In this document: positions 30,560 to 39,434 of the stretch, piece after piece
Layout: every line of letters begins with the position of its first letter
Position numbering within the stretch: the first letter of the stretch is position 1
Assembly (NCBI GenBank): GCA_003427395.1
Contig: BFEA01000084.1
Location: 436,026-475,459 of the forward strand
Direction of reading: 5' to 3'
Length of the DNA: 39,434 bases
Source of the DNA: Chara braunii
Lineage: Eukaryota; Streptophyta; Charophyceae; Charales; Characeae
The notes under the pieces: model-generated
Told to the model about the DNA's origin: nothing
Seen by the model: the letters and a program-made list of their open reading frames with translations, nothing else
Databases searched by the model: none
Program-made: the position numbers and the translations under genes

Positions 30560-30815
30560 CCCCGCCACGCGACATCTGGGTCGTGGCCAATCTGGGATGT
30601 GGGCGAGACATCTCGGTCGTGGCCAATGTGGGGTGTGGCCGAGACAACTCGGTCGTGACCAGTCTGGGGTGTGGCCGAACCATGAGGCTTTTTTTTTTTC
30701 CCGGTCGTGGCCCAACCATGAGGTTTTTTTGTTCTCGGTCGTGAGTCGTGACCAATGTGGGGTGTGGCCGAGACAACTCGGTCGTGGTCCAACCATGAGG
30801 CTTTTTTTTTTTCTT
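30560..30815. repeat. 36-bp minisatellite with interrupted units
   Basis: Units such as catctcggtcgtggccaatg with tggggtgtggccgaga repeat at 36 bp, about seven times. Some are interrupted by T-runs (30690-30699, 30801-30810). The pattern keeps three frames open but encodes nothing recognisable. Confidence 0.85.
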
Positions 30816-31239
30816 CCTAGCCGCGGCGCGGCAGGCGACCTAAAAAAAAAAAAAACAAAAACAAAAAAAAAACACCAACGGCCATGTGCCTGACTGAACT
30901 GCTCGAAAAGGTCAGCCCAAGTTTCCACTGCAATTGAAACTCGGACCCTGACGAAACTGCGAAAACACAGTTTGAAATGCAATTAGAAACTGTAACCCTC
31001 ACTGCGCCGTAGTTATTTCATTATTGACCCGCCTACCACACTGTGCGACGTTAGGGTTTGGACACACAGGCACATCCTGACGTGCCAGCAGCCTGACGTC
31101 GGATATACTTCAAAAGAAAGTAGTCCCCAAAAACAAATAGGGACCCAGTCCACCTAAACAGTTATCTCATCGAGCAAATGGGTATTTCGAAGTCTGAACA
31201 ATGTACATAGGTTCAAACCCCAACCCAACCAATGCAAGC
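30816..31239. other. No gene recognised; a lone B-box-like motif at its end
   Basis: A-rich tract 30841-30871, then unique sequence. taggttcaaacccc near 31208-31222 resembles a polymerase III B box but has no convincing A box. Confidence 0.35.
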
Positions 31240-32349
31240 AAATTTTTTTTTTTCTTTTTTTTTCACACACCCCTAGTGATGCTAGTACCTGGTCTCAAAC
31301 TAGGTTCATGTACAGCCAGGGGGTCCAGCATTTTACAAACGCCGGACCCTCAGGAACAACAAATTTTGACGAGTTTTCGGCAAAAAAATTCGGTTTCAAT
31401 TTCGTTCAAAAAATAAAACATGTCAATTTTGACGAAATGGCCATTTTTGAAAGAAAAGGATCATGAGGAATCATGAGATAGCATTTTGGAAACCGGGTCC
31501 AGCGTCCCTTCGCTAACTATCCTGTACTTTCCAAGCCAAGACCCAGGGTTGGGGCCCATCGGGGCTTTGGGGGGCACCAGTGGTCCTTGTTTGTTCCCCG
31601 ACCCACCTTCCTGGTCACACTACCGCACTTTCCTTTGAGAATGTCTGAAGGAGCGTCTAAGATCTGAATATCTGATCATAAGAAAACTGAAAAGTTATGA
31701 GGGATCTGAAAAAGGTCTGAGAATCGTCCTCTCTCGGTCACATTGAGATATAGTGGGCTGAGTGAGATGATGTGACCAGATTTAGGTTCCGGCTCGAATT
31801 AAACTGCGGCTGTAGGGTTATTATACAGCCACTCAGAACCCCCACTGAATTCATCATCAACTCCAAATGTCTCTACGCCCCCAGATATTCCTACAGGGCC
31901 AGCGGGTGAGGGGGAAACGGATCATCGAAATCCTGAGCAGGTCTCAACCGCTCTCTGGGATCCACCCTTGTCCAATCCTTAAAGTAAAGCTGATAGTTTC
32001 TTTCCAAATCGCCCTCTTGTCCCTCTCCATGTCCTTCATTTTGTTGCCGATCCAGCCTGTCTCATGTCCAGCTCACACTCGCGATCCAACCCTCCCTCTT
32101 CCCCGCCAGCCAGTCTTCACACAACCGGGATATAATTTTTTTAATGTCTACCTTGCTGTGCATCTGACTCTGGTTTTCCTTAGCTCTCTGCCATTGTGTC
32201 GTGATCTCATGCTGGAAAAGCAGTCCTATCTGGTTTGTGACTTCCCCCTCTTCCACCCTGACCCTCTCCAATTCCAAAACGCATCTTCTCCACCATATAG
32301 CCCATAGGACAGTACGCCTGCCCAGAGAAGCGGTTAATGGAAGGCCCAA
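31240..32349 (-). mobile_element. Second LINE-like remnant (minus strand)
   Basis: Reading right to left: coding remnant (31894-32349), a 3' UTR of about 380 bp, a partial hairpin module (31484-31509, ggaaaccgggtccagcgtcc), and a T-rich tract (31240-31262) consistent with a decayed A-tail. The order is the same as in 23636-24818. No target-site duplication found. Confidence 0.55.
31894..32349 (-). pseudogene. LINE-like ORF C-terminal remnant, frameshifted
   Basis: The minus-strand frame 32062-32349 reads LWAIWWRRCVLELERVRV and KVDIKKIISRLCEDWLAG. A second frame (about 31894-32006) gives ERNYQLYFKDWTRV and DFDDPFPPHPLAL and ends at a TAG. These blocks match the remnant at 24363-24818 in sequence and order. 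At least one frameshift separates them. The Trp-rich WAIWWRR motif resembles the stretch after RT in plant-type L1 elements, so LINE is the best guess. Confidence 0.5.
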
Positions 32350-32384
32350 AATTCGGCGAATTTTGGCGAATTTTTCACCGAAAC

Positions 32385-32755
32385 TCTAGGTTACCAATGG
32401 TCCGGGGGGCGGTCGTCTCCCCCGGACGTCTCCCCCATACGTCCGGTACCCCAATCGTCCGGGAAAAAAAGTTATTTTTTTGTAAGAAAAAATATATTTT
32501 TGTTTTCGGTTTTCGATTTTTAACTCATGATTGACTGCGAATTTGAACATGACTTCAAGGCAAAAGTTGCTTGTATTGTTATGTTACATAACATATATGT
32601 TTTTCAGATTTTTCTGAGAGCTTTTGTGTTTTTTTTTTTTTTTTTTTTTGCACTAGGTCGGACAATCCCTGTCCGGTCGGACATCCGACCAGACGTCCCG
32701 TCGGACATCCCAGACGGTCAGGGGGGTCCCAGACGTCCGATCCAACAACCTAGCC
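32385..32755. mobile_element. Possible foldback element with imperfect inverted ends
   Basis: ctaggttaccaatggtccgg near 32387-32406 resembles the reverse complement of the right end (ctaggttgttggatcggacg, about 32716-32735). Both sides carry several copies of a GTCCGG/CGGAC word, and a T-run lies at 32632-32650. The ends are too imperfect for a firm call. Confidence 0.35.
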
Positions 32756-33548
32756 GAAACTGCCGTATTTCCCTAAATTTTTACCTTTTTCTCGGTTTTT
32801 CTTTTTGCATGTTCGACAACATTGCTTGTAGCGACGTGGCGAAAAACCCTGAATTTTTGGCCTTCCATTACCCACTAGTGCCAGAGAGTACATATTCGCT
32901 ACAAAGGTGTTGTCACAAAACTGGGGGTAGTGTCCTAGCAGGATTGCCCTCCAGTCCCAAGGCCATGATGAACCTGGAACGATGTGCCGCCATATCCTAT
33001 CCCACAAATACTTACTAATATATATTATATATATATATAATATATATATATATGTATGTGTGTGTGTGTGTGTGTGTGTGCGTGCGTGGGCGGACGGCCT
33101 CTCCAACTTTTCTTTCTTTTCCATTCTCCCGCCCGAGGCCCTCTTGTCGCCGCCCACGCTGGCCGCCGAAAACGCCAAAACGACAAAGAAGACAACATCA
33201 AAATAAAAGAGAAACGGAAAAAAAAGAAGGAAAAAAAAACGGAAACCGATCAAGAACAGAAAAAAAAAAAAAAGGGGCGCGCCACAAAACGACACTTTGA
33301 AATTCTTGCTATCCGACGGCCGGCGCTTCAAGATATTCCCTCGCATCAACGCCCGCCGCCGCCCGGCCTGATGAGCGCGGTCTCTCGTTTCTTGGCGCGC
33401 TGTGAACAATTCGGTATGCGCACCGCTCTTCAAGCCGCCCCGCCCTCCATCGCATTCATCCACCGACCCTCGCCAAAGCTTCGGGCCGATTCCGGCGCGA
33501 AGCGGAACACAACCTCCCCCCGCGGGCCGCTCGCGCTTAAGGGGTAGG
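32756..33548. other. Low-complexity stretch, no gene
   Basis: Contains an (AT)n/(TG)n tract (33014-33085), an A-rich tract (33200-33275) and a GC-rich part (33300-33540). The long minus-strand frame across 32750-33859 is made of microsatellite and homopolymer translations and is rejected. Confidence 0.5.
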
Positions 33549-33597
<49 letters not shown>

Positions 33598-33599
33598 TA

Positions 33600-33640
<41 letters not shown>

Positions 33641-33660
33641 TAGTAATAATAATAAATGGT
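33549..33660. repeat. (AAT)n microsatellite
   Basis: About 35 near-perfect AAT triplets with a few interruptions. Confidence 0.95.
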
Positions 33661-36539
33661 GAATAAATAAAAGAAAACAAATAATAAACTGTAACAAAAT
33701 CTTAACCACAACAGGCAACGGAGGCACGTCCGGAGTCTTAGTAGAAGGTAAGTTCGTTCTTTTGATTAAATCTAGCTTGAATTCCACGCCAGATCCATCA
33801 AGGTAATCACGGAATAAGAGGGAGGCAATAATACCATCAATAATAAAAATGAAAAACAATCAAATCTAACAGCTAACCACCTGCTCATGCCAAGTGTCAT
33901 ACCCCTGCTACACTCGGTTCCAACTAACTAACTTCAACTAACTCCATTATTGAGGTTGCGGGTTCAAACCCTGGCGACCGAAACTGGGTGAAAAACCGTG
34001 AAACAAAAGTAGAGCTCCTTGTAAAAGGAACTAGCTCAGGGATAGGACAAACTCGATCCCCAAATCTGTTGTTTGACAATCTACATTGATACCTACTAAG
34101 TTATCTCCCACTTAGAAAAGAAGGGGAACAACTCTTGCTTAAGTAAAAAAGCAGTGAGGCTTAGCCCAACTAGTGGACCAACCCCATTTCTCGTTCTGTG
34201 TGTGTGTGTATGCCTGCTAGTCTGCGTACCTGCGTGAGTGCTTGTCGGCTTCAGTGTGTGTGTGATCCGCAAGGGCACTTGATTCATCGGAAGGCCCGAA
34301 GGGCCGGTACTTACGCGTGACTGTGACATAGAGGGTCCTAGACTCCCAGCGGGGACACACCCAAGTGGCAGGGAAAAATGCCCGCGACATTTAAAAGCAA
34401 CGAAAAACACTCAAGCAGCAGGTAGGCCGGTACCACACCAAGTAGAGGTAGATGTGCCCGATACTCGAGGCCGAGCAGAAGAGGACAAAAGTTGGCGTTT
34501 TTGGAGGCCCAGTACTAGTAGGTAGGTGGGTACTAGGTCAAGTAGCCTGAGTCTAAACCCTGCGCAAACGATATTAGAATTTGCAACGCTGTCTCTCCCT
34601 GCAAAGGGACGAAGGCACTGGTTGCTTGGGTGGTCGCGCGGACACAAAGTCGCCACTTGAGAGGTGACTTCCTCTGCACATATGGGAGGCGGAGCTTGAA
34701 CCTCAACCCCACTTGCGGCATACGAGTAAGGACAAAGGTACCGGTTGTTGTTACCTATTATGGTAGGCAGTGTGTTTCTCTTGGCTGCCCCGACCGCATG
34801 GTCGGGGTCATATTAATTTTCCAGTCGTCTTGAAATTTTATGGCGGAGAGACCTGCCGACTTTCTCATACTGGTCAGTCCGATGCTCGCGGACTCGTTCT
34901 AATTCATTTTCGTCTTACCGCCTGAGCCTTTGACTGATTTATATCGTGGTCGCTGCATCCCGCGTGACCTTTTATTGTTTTCTTTCAATCCTCTGGCCCT
35001 CGCAACCGAAGACTTTTAATTCTCACTAACCTTTACATGTTTTCGTACATGTCGTATCACTGCATATGGTCACCTAGCAACCTCGGCCTCAATGGTCGAG
35101 AAGTTTGTTTCACGGCGCTATGCCAAAGAATTCTTATTTTTGACTCCAGACTGCTTCGTTACGGCAACCGGCATCGATACTGTATCGAATGTAAAAACAT
35201 GAGCAAATACCCGTGTAAGGGTGTTTGCTCCGACAACGGATGTCCCGAGTCCCGATCCTAAGGTCCTAGCTGGTCCCAATCCCTGATTGCCTCAGTTCCA
35301 TCATGTCCCAGCAGGTAAGTCCTAGGGTCGGTAGGGTCTCGTAGGCTCTATAGGTCGAAGCGTCGCAGTCCGGTACAGTTATTTTTTTTCTGAACTGAGA
35401 CATCAAACCACACAGCTGGAACGGTTGTCCACGACTCCCGGTGGTTTAGCCATGGTCCTCGAAAAACCCAGAAATTCAGCCCTTGCTCCACTTAGGGTCT
35501 TGTTCAATGCACCTGGAAAATCCTGTATTCTCCAGGACGATCGGAGAGGACTGGTGTCCCTAAACTGGTACATGAAATACGTAGCCAGGACTGTTGTCTA
35601 TGTGGTCTGGGCATGGTCGTGGATGGGGCAGGGTACAGCCCATCGCTGCAAGTCCTTGAATTTGAAATGAGAACTTTCATATATTAATTGTGCTAAACCA
35701 ACAGTACTTCCTAAAGTAGTGCCGGTTAACGCTACGCGATTTTAGGAAATGTATGGGCCACTACAGGAGCGCCCAAATTCATCCAACGAGAAACGTTTCT
35801 ACTCTATTTTTTCCCGCGGCCGATAGCTGTGCCAAGTACTGGTGGTTTAAGCTTCTGATAAAAGGTGTTTGCTCTGGTGGTCAGGAAGGAAGACAGAGGG
35901 GGTTGCTGCCGCACTCATCAGATATAAATGCAGGGCAAGATGTAGAAAACAACAAAAAGTGGTGAACTGTCAATGCGCCCTATTCCACTTGGCCGCTTTT
36001 ACACTTAGTCATCATAAATTCCTCTTGCCCAGCTGTTCGGAATACTGTCCTGCAGCCAGGTCACCTCAATACGGTGTCCCTATCTAGATGTGACATGCCT
36101 CATTGAGGGGTGAATATAATATCGAATGCAAGCCCTTATATACCCTCCTCCCACGGCCTCGTTCCTCCCTAGGCGCCAACGTAGACCTCTTGAGGATTCA
36201 AATTGACAATCAAGCCGAATTAAGGACTCAAAAAACTGGACCCAGGATGGTCACACTGAGGTAGGATAGTATCATAGTAGGGATAGGGGATGCACTAGGA
36301 GTGTTGACGCGAGGATGGGATGGGTGGTGGCCTCGCCTCCTCAGAGCGACCACGGCTGACCCCTTCCGGCGATCAATGTGTGCCTAGTAACTGGCCTCTA
36401 CAACACCCTGACTTTATATTTAAAAAAAAAAAAGAAAAAAAAAAAGAAGAAAAGGATGCTGTAGCTGTTGCTGGTCTGCAAACATCGCTGGAGCATTTAA
36501 TGTGACATTAGGCTCTTAGGTGGGATTGTGGCTGGAACA
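33661..36539. other. No gene recognised; B-box-like site and short palindromes
   Basis: ggttgcgggttcaaaccc (about 33957-33974) fits a polymerase III B box but lacks a clear A box. A second B-box-like word lies on the minus strand near 34690-34708. ccccgacc and ggtcgggg around gcat (34786-34805) form a perfect 8-bp hairpin. TG-rich tracts lie at 34197-34265. ORFs are short and show no domain. Confidence 0.4.
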
Positions 36540-36769
36540 GCATGGTTGCATCGCGCATGTTCAAACACTGTTGGCCTAGCAACTGTGCCTGTGCATGTGA
36601 TGACACAGCTCCCATGACCACAGCAACAACCGAACAGCTGGCTGTATATTTGCTGGAAAGGTTAAAGAACACTGGATACATATTGCCAGATGGCAGCCTA
36701 GCAAGCCATGCCTATCACCAATCGCCCAGGCTTTTTGACACCAAGCCAGGAGGTCATGGATACCTTCGG
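36540..36769 (+). CDS. Possible host exon, unidentified
   Basis: The frame reads FKHCWPSNCACACDDTAP, TEQLAVYLLERLKNTGYILP and SPRLFDTKPGGHGYLR, with protein-like composition. It is preceded by an acceptor-like ggaacag and followed by tcg then gtgaaa, a passable donor. The next 140 bp lead into the T-run of a retroposed element, as would suit an intron. I recognise no family, and chance cannot be excluded. Confidence 0.25.
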
Positions 36770-36908
36770 TGAAAGCCAGGGAAGAGGAATCAGTGTATCA
36801 CGAATCCCTCCCCTGGATTTTGTGGTGTGGCGAACTGGCCAACTGGTCAAGACACATTTTTAATAGGGCCACAGTACAGCATAAGACTCTGAACAGGAAT
36901 TTTAAGAG

Positions 36909-36910
<2 letters not shown>

Positions 36911-36950
<40 letters not shown>

Positions 36951-37184
36951 TGTGTGTACAAAAAAGCCAGACCAACGTCACTAGGGAAGGTGATACGAGC
37001 AGCCTCCCCTAGTGCACGATCTGGTTGCTCCAATCCATTGGTGGGGAGCCACACCTGCTGGAAAACGGGTCCAGCGTCCCATTTGAATTTTGAACAGTTG
37101 ATAAAGAGCAGAGGGTAAAAGAGAAACCGGCTGCCAGCATCGACTGCCCCAGTGAGACTGGGGGGTTAACTGAGCAGCTGCTAA
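36911..37184 (-). mobile_element. LINE-like 3' end, copy H, with 38-nt A-tail
   Basis: Right to left: a UTR block ending actgagcag (37131-37178) with a CCCCAGT/ACTGGGG hairpin, a stretch of 66 bases, the hairpin module (37026-37081) and a spacer ending in 38 T (36912-36949). The block gctgccagcatcgactgccc matches cctgccggcattgattaccc at 24026-24046, at the same distance from the module once the nested element there is removed. The MITE at 37185 interrupts its 5' side. Confidence 0.65.
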
Positions 37185-37708
37185 GGGTCTCGTTAGACAC
37201 TCCTAAAAGTGCCTGTTTTTAGGATTGCGTCTTGGTTGCACGCAATCCTAAATCCAATTTTGAGATCGAAAATGTGAAAACGGCATTAGGACGAGTCCTA
37301 AAGGATTTAGGATTCCCCAGGAAAAATCGTCCTAAATTTTCCAGTAGCCCCCGACCTACTGAAAAAATTCCCACGCTTCACGGACTCCTTGCATCATGTG
37401 CATGGCACCATCGACACGGAGTTGCTGGTGCAGAAGCAGTCCGTCGGGTCAGTGGTCGGACATCGGAGGTTTTCTGCGGGTCGACGAGGGCAACGGCCAC
37501 GAACGGTAGCCGTTCGTGGGGATTGGACGGACATTGGCGACGCGGCTGCGTATACGCACATGAAAACCGGTCGCGGGAGACCTTTTAGGACGAATCCTAA
37601 AAGATGATTTTTAGGATTGCGTGTAACGACGCCGCACGAAATCCCAAAAATCCTTTAGGACTCGTCCTAAAAATTTTAGGATTCTTTAAGGAGTGTCTAA
37701 CGAGACCC
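37185..37708. mobile_element. 524-bp MITE with perfect 20-bp terminal inverted repeats
   Basis: GGGTCTCGTTAGACACTCCT (37185-37204) and AGGAGTGTCTAACGAGACCC (37689-37708) are exact reverse complements. Subterminal parts carry many AATCCTAAA/TTTAGGATT and GTCCTAAA words, so about 140 bases at each end can fold back. The middle is unique apart from a perfect hairpin (ccacgaacgg, tag, ccgttcgtgg at 37497-37519). No transposase is encoded, as in non-autonomous DNA transposons. The flanking trinucleotides are taa and gaa: a 3-bp duplication with one mismatch is possible, so the superfamily is open. Confidence 0.85.
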
Positions 37709-37927
37709 GAAGCATGAGTAATGGAGGACTGAGACCAAGAACCGGGGCCTGCTTCTTCATACATCTCGCCGGATGCCAGAAAATTACGCAGAAAACTAAC
37801 AGTCCCTCCCCTAACCCATGGCCTGGCTCGGAAAATGGCCTGAGCCACTGGGGGGTACCAGTGGGTCCTCCTTCCATCTCCTTGCCCGTCTCAGCATTCC
37901 TCCCTGGCTCCATCCTTTTTTGAAGAA
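37709..37927. other. Continuation beyond MITE, perhaps LINE-like coding remnant
   Basis: The minus strand is open (37686-37913) and reads GGPTGTPQWLRPFSEPGHGL and WHPARCMKKQAP. It may be the part of copy H split off by the MITE, but I cannot match it to the other two remnants. Confidence 0.25.
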
Positions 37928-37983
37928 GGCTTCAATCTATTTGTGGGGAGCATCATGTGCTGAGAACCGGGCTCAGCGTCCCT
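37928..37983 (-). repeat. Hairpin-module copy I (compensatory stem change)
   Basis: The second stem is GCTGAG (37959-37964) paired with CTCAGC (37972-37977): two adjacent pairs differ from the common GCTGGA/TCCAGC on both sides, and pairing is perfect. The loop is 7 nt as elsewhere. The first stem is GCTTC/GGAGC with one wobble. Confidence 0.7.
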
Positions 37984-38062
37984 TATGAACTTCATAGGTG
38001 AAAACGAGGTGAAAACTTGAGCCAAGAAACATTAGCATGAGGCAATCAGAGAAAAGCTATTT

Positions 38063-38088
38063 TGCTGGAAACCGGGTCCAGCGTTCCA
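38063..38088 (-). repeat. Partial hairpin-module copy J
   Basis: tgctggaaaccgggtccagc followed by gttcca. Only the second stem is present, intact. Confidence 0.55.
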
Positions 38089-38383
38089 CGTCTCAGACTA
38101 ACTGAAAACCAGAAACTGGGCGTCCCTGACCCCAAGACTGTTCCTTTCTTTCTGCCTGACGGGCACCAATCGTCCCGCCTTGTTTACACCTTCAAGTTGG
38201 CTAGTTCTCTCCTTGCAGGGCTTCCACTATTGACGGCGGGTGGGGGGGGGGAAGGTTCCCCGAAGTCGTGTGCAGGTCTGAGTGGGATCCTAAAATAGAT
38301 GACTGTCCGGTCTCGAAACTGCAGCCTCTAGTGTGATTAATTTCCCCTAACTCGTTTTTACGTTCCGCAACCCGTTGACGAAA

Positions 38384-38720
38384 CCCTTGAGACGGCCGCC
38401 CTTGAAACTTAAGTGCTGACGGCATTGCACCGGGAACAGTGGTGATTGGTGGGAAAATCCCAAAAAAAAGAAAAAGTTCCGTATATTCCCCCTTTTCGAA
38501 GGGTCCAGCCCTTCAGCCTCAAGTGACCTCCTGAGGCTCCCTTGAGATTTCCATTGTTTTGGCTGGGCCGCACTTGAGTTTCAAGGGCGGACCCTTGAGA
38601 TGCAAAATGTGGAAACATTCCAGACATCCAAATCGATGTAATTAGGAAGGAGTGGAACGATGCTTCCTTGAAACTCAAGCATTTTCAAGCGGTGTCGAAC
38701 GAGGCCCTAAGCACTAGTAT
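38384..38720. mobile_element. Foldback element related to the MITE
   Basis: The reverse complement of 38386-38418 contains gcacttaagtttcaagggcg, matched by gcacttgagtttcaagggcg at 38572-38591. The right end, ggtgtcgaacgaggccctaa (38691-38710), closely resembles the MITE end (agtgtctaacgagacccgaa). I could not find the matching left end, so it may be truncated or diverged. Confidence 0.45.
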
Positions 38721-39100
38721 GAGTATGCCCTCAGTGTGTGCATCAACGGCACCCAGCAAAATATTGATGTTTTGGCAACTGGTGCGGTTAGGCCCTCCTA
38801 CCTCCATTCTTTGTTGTGATAGGTTCTGGTTGCATAGATCTAACATGAAAGGATCTTCCAAAAACTAGTTGACAAACTCCTCCCTAATTCCATTTCATTG
38901 ACCACCAATGTGCAAACAATGTTACAGTAAGTTCAGTAACAAAATATCCTTTTTTTAAGACAACTTTCTTTGTTATGCATAAACTGCCTTGAAGTTTTCA
39001 TTCTTTCTTTTGGGGAGGGGATAAAAGGAAAGGGGGCGGTTAGTGGACAATGATGGTTGTAACTTCACCAGAGGGGAAACATCCTTCCTTGCACACCAGT
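38721..39100. other. No gene or repeat recognised
   Basis: Unique-looking, slightly AT-rich sequence. No ORF of interest. Confidence 0.4.
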
Positions 39101-39404
39101 TGATGTGGCTCAGTGGTTAGAGCGCCGGTTGGAAATGCGCGTTGTCGTATGAGGTTGCGAGTTCAGAACTCAATTGCAACCTTGCGCATGGACACCGGCA
39201 GGGCGTTAGATTGATGCACGGCTGGACATACACTCCCTTGGGCTGACGCATGCTACTATTACAGACACTGCCTGCACACCACCCAAGGGTTGTTCATCGT
39301 GTTGTATGTCGGTTCTGGTTAGGACCTTGGGGGGGTCCTTGTCCAACTTACCCCGTTCTCTCGTCGAGATACACATATGATGCTGCCTTTTTTTTTTTTT
39401 TTTT
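39101..39404 (+). mobile_element. SINE-like element ending in a T-run
   Basis: An A box (tggctcagtggttag, 39106-39120) and a weakened B box (ggttgcgagttcagaactc, about 39153-39171) mark a tRNA-like head. The body of about 215 bp ends in 17 T (39388-39404). A 3' T-stretch, rather than an A-tail, recalls the Au type of plant SINE. The anticodon region does not fit a functional tRNA. Confidence 0.6.
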
Positions 39405-39434
39405 AGTCACAAACTGAATGGTGTGCCCTGCATA

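Noticed and set aside
32750-33859. Minus-strand ORF of 369 codons
   Set aside because: Built from (AAT)n, homopolymer and (TG)n translations (Tyr, Ile, Phe and His-Thr runs).
39101-39180. Functional tRNA gene (also 29751-29822)
   Set aside because: A and B boxes are present but acceptor and anticodon arms do not fold. Long bodies and A/T tails fit SINEs.

Overview
The window looks like repeat-rich nuclear DNA from a photosynthetic eukaryote, taken from a gapped scaffold assembled from short reads. It has no bacterial operons, two N gaps (15196-15415 and 26540-27259), long poly(A/T) tails, micro- and minisatellites, and several classes of eukaryotic transposable element. A 58-codon fragment of plastid rpoB (28053-28226) points to the green lineage. 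By memory of the family its upstream residues look more streptophyte-like than red-algal or ochrophyte-like, so a charophyte-grade alga is my best guess, held loosely. I see no intact host gene with confidence.

Left half (1-18163): one large, decayed Ty3/Gypsy LTR retrotransposon. Two long LTR copies (1-172 plus 4763-7058, and 15567-18163) flank a tRNA-iMet-type primer binding site, gag, protease, RT/RNase H, integrase with a PHD-like zinc-finger stretch in front and a GPY/F-type tail, and then two further open reading frames (ORF3, ORF4) that I do not recognise. The left LTR is split by about 4.6 kb carrying two tandem arrays, with no counterpart in the right LTR. Stop codons, frameshifts and lost catalytic residues show the copy is dead. 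Most stops fit single C:G to T:A transitions.

Junction (18190-18227): a perfect 38-bp inverted Tn5 mosaic-end pair, identical to the Nextera mate-pair junction adapter. It is sequencing-library DNA left in the assembly, so bases left and right of it need not be neighbours in the genome.

Right half (18228-39434): a nest of shorter elements. It holds remnants of a non-LTR (LINE-like) retrotransposon (23636-24818, 31240-32349, 36911-37184) and about eleven dispersed copies of a roughly 54-nt module next to poly(A). That module can fold into hairpins whose stems change in a compensatory way between copies. There is also a 524-bp MITE with perfect 20-bp inverted termini, a second foldback element, three tRNA-derived SINE-like elements, relic pieces of the same LTR family as the left half, the rpoB fragment, and a 1.5-kb array of minisatellites and A-rich repeats. 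Shared LTR relics on both sides of the adapter suggest both halves come from the same genome even though their adjacency is artificial.

Most notable points: (1) the two extra ORFs of the Gypsy element, the first overlapping the integrase stop as ATGA; (2) the PHD-like motif ahead of integrase; (3) the covarying hairpin module of the LINE-like family; (4) the adapter join.
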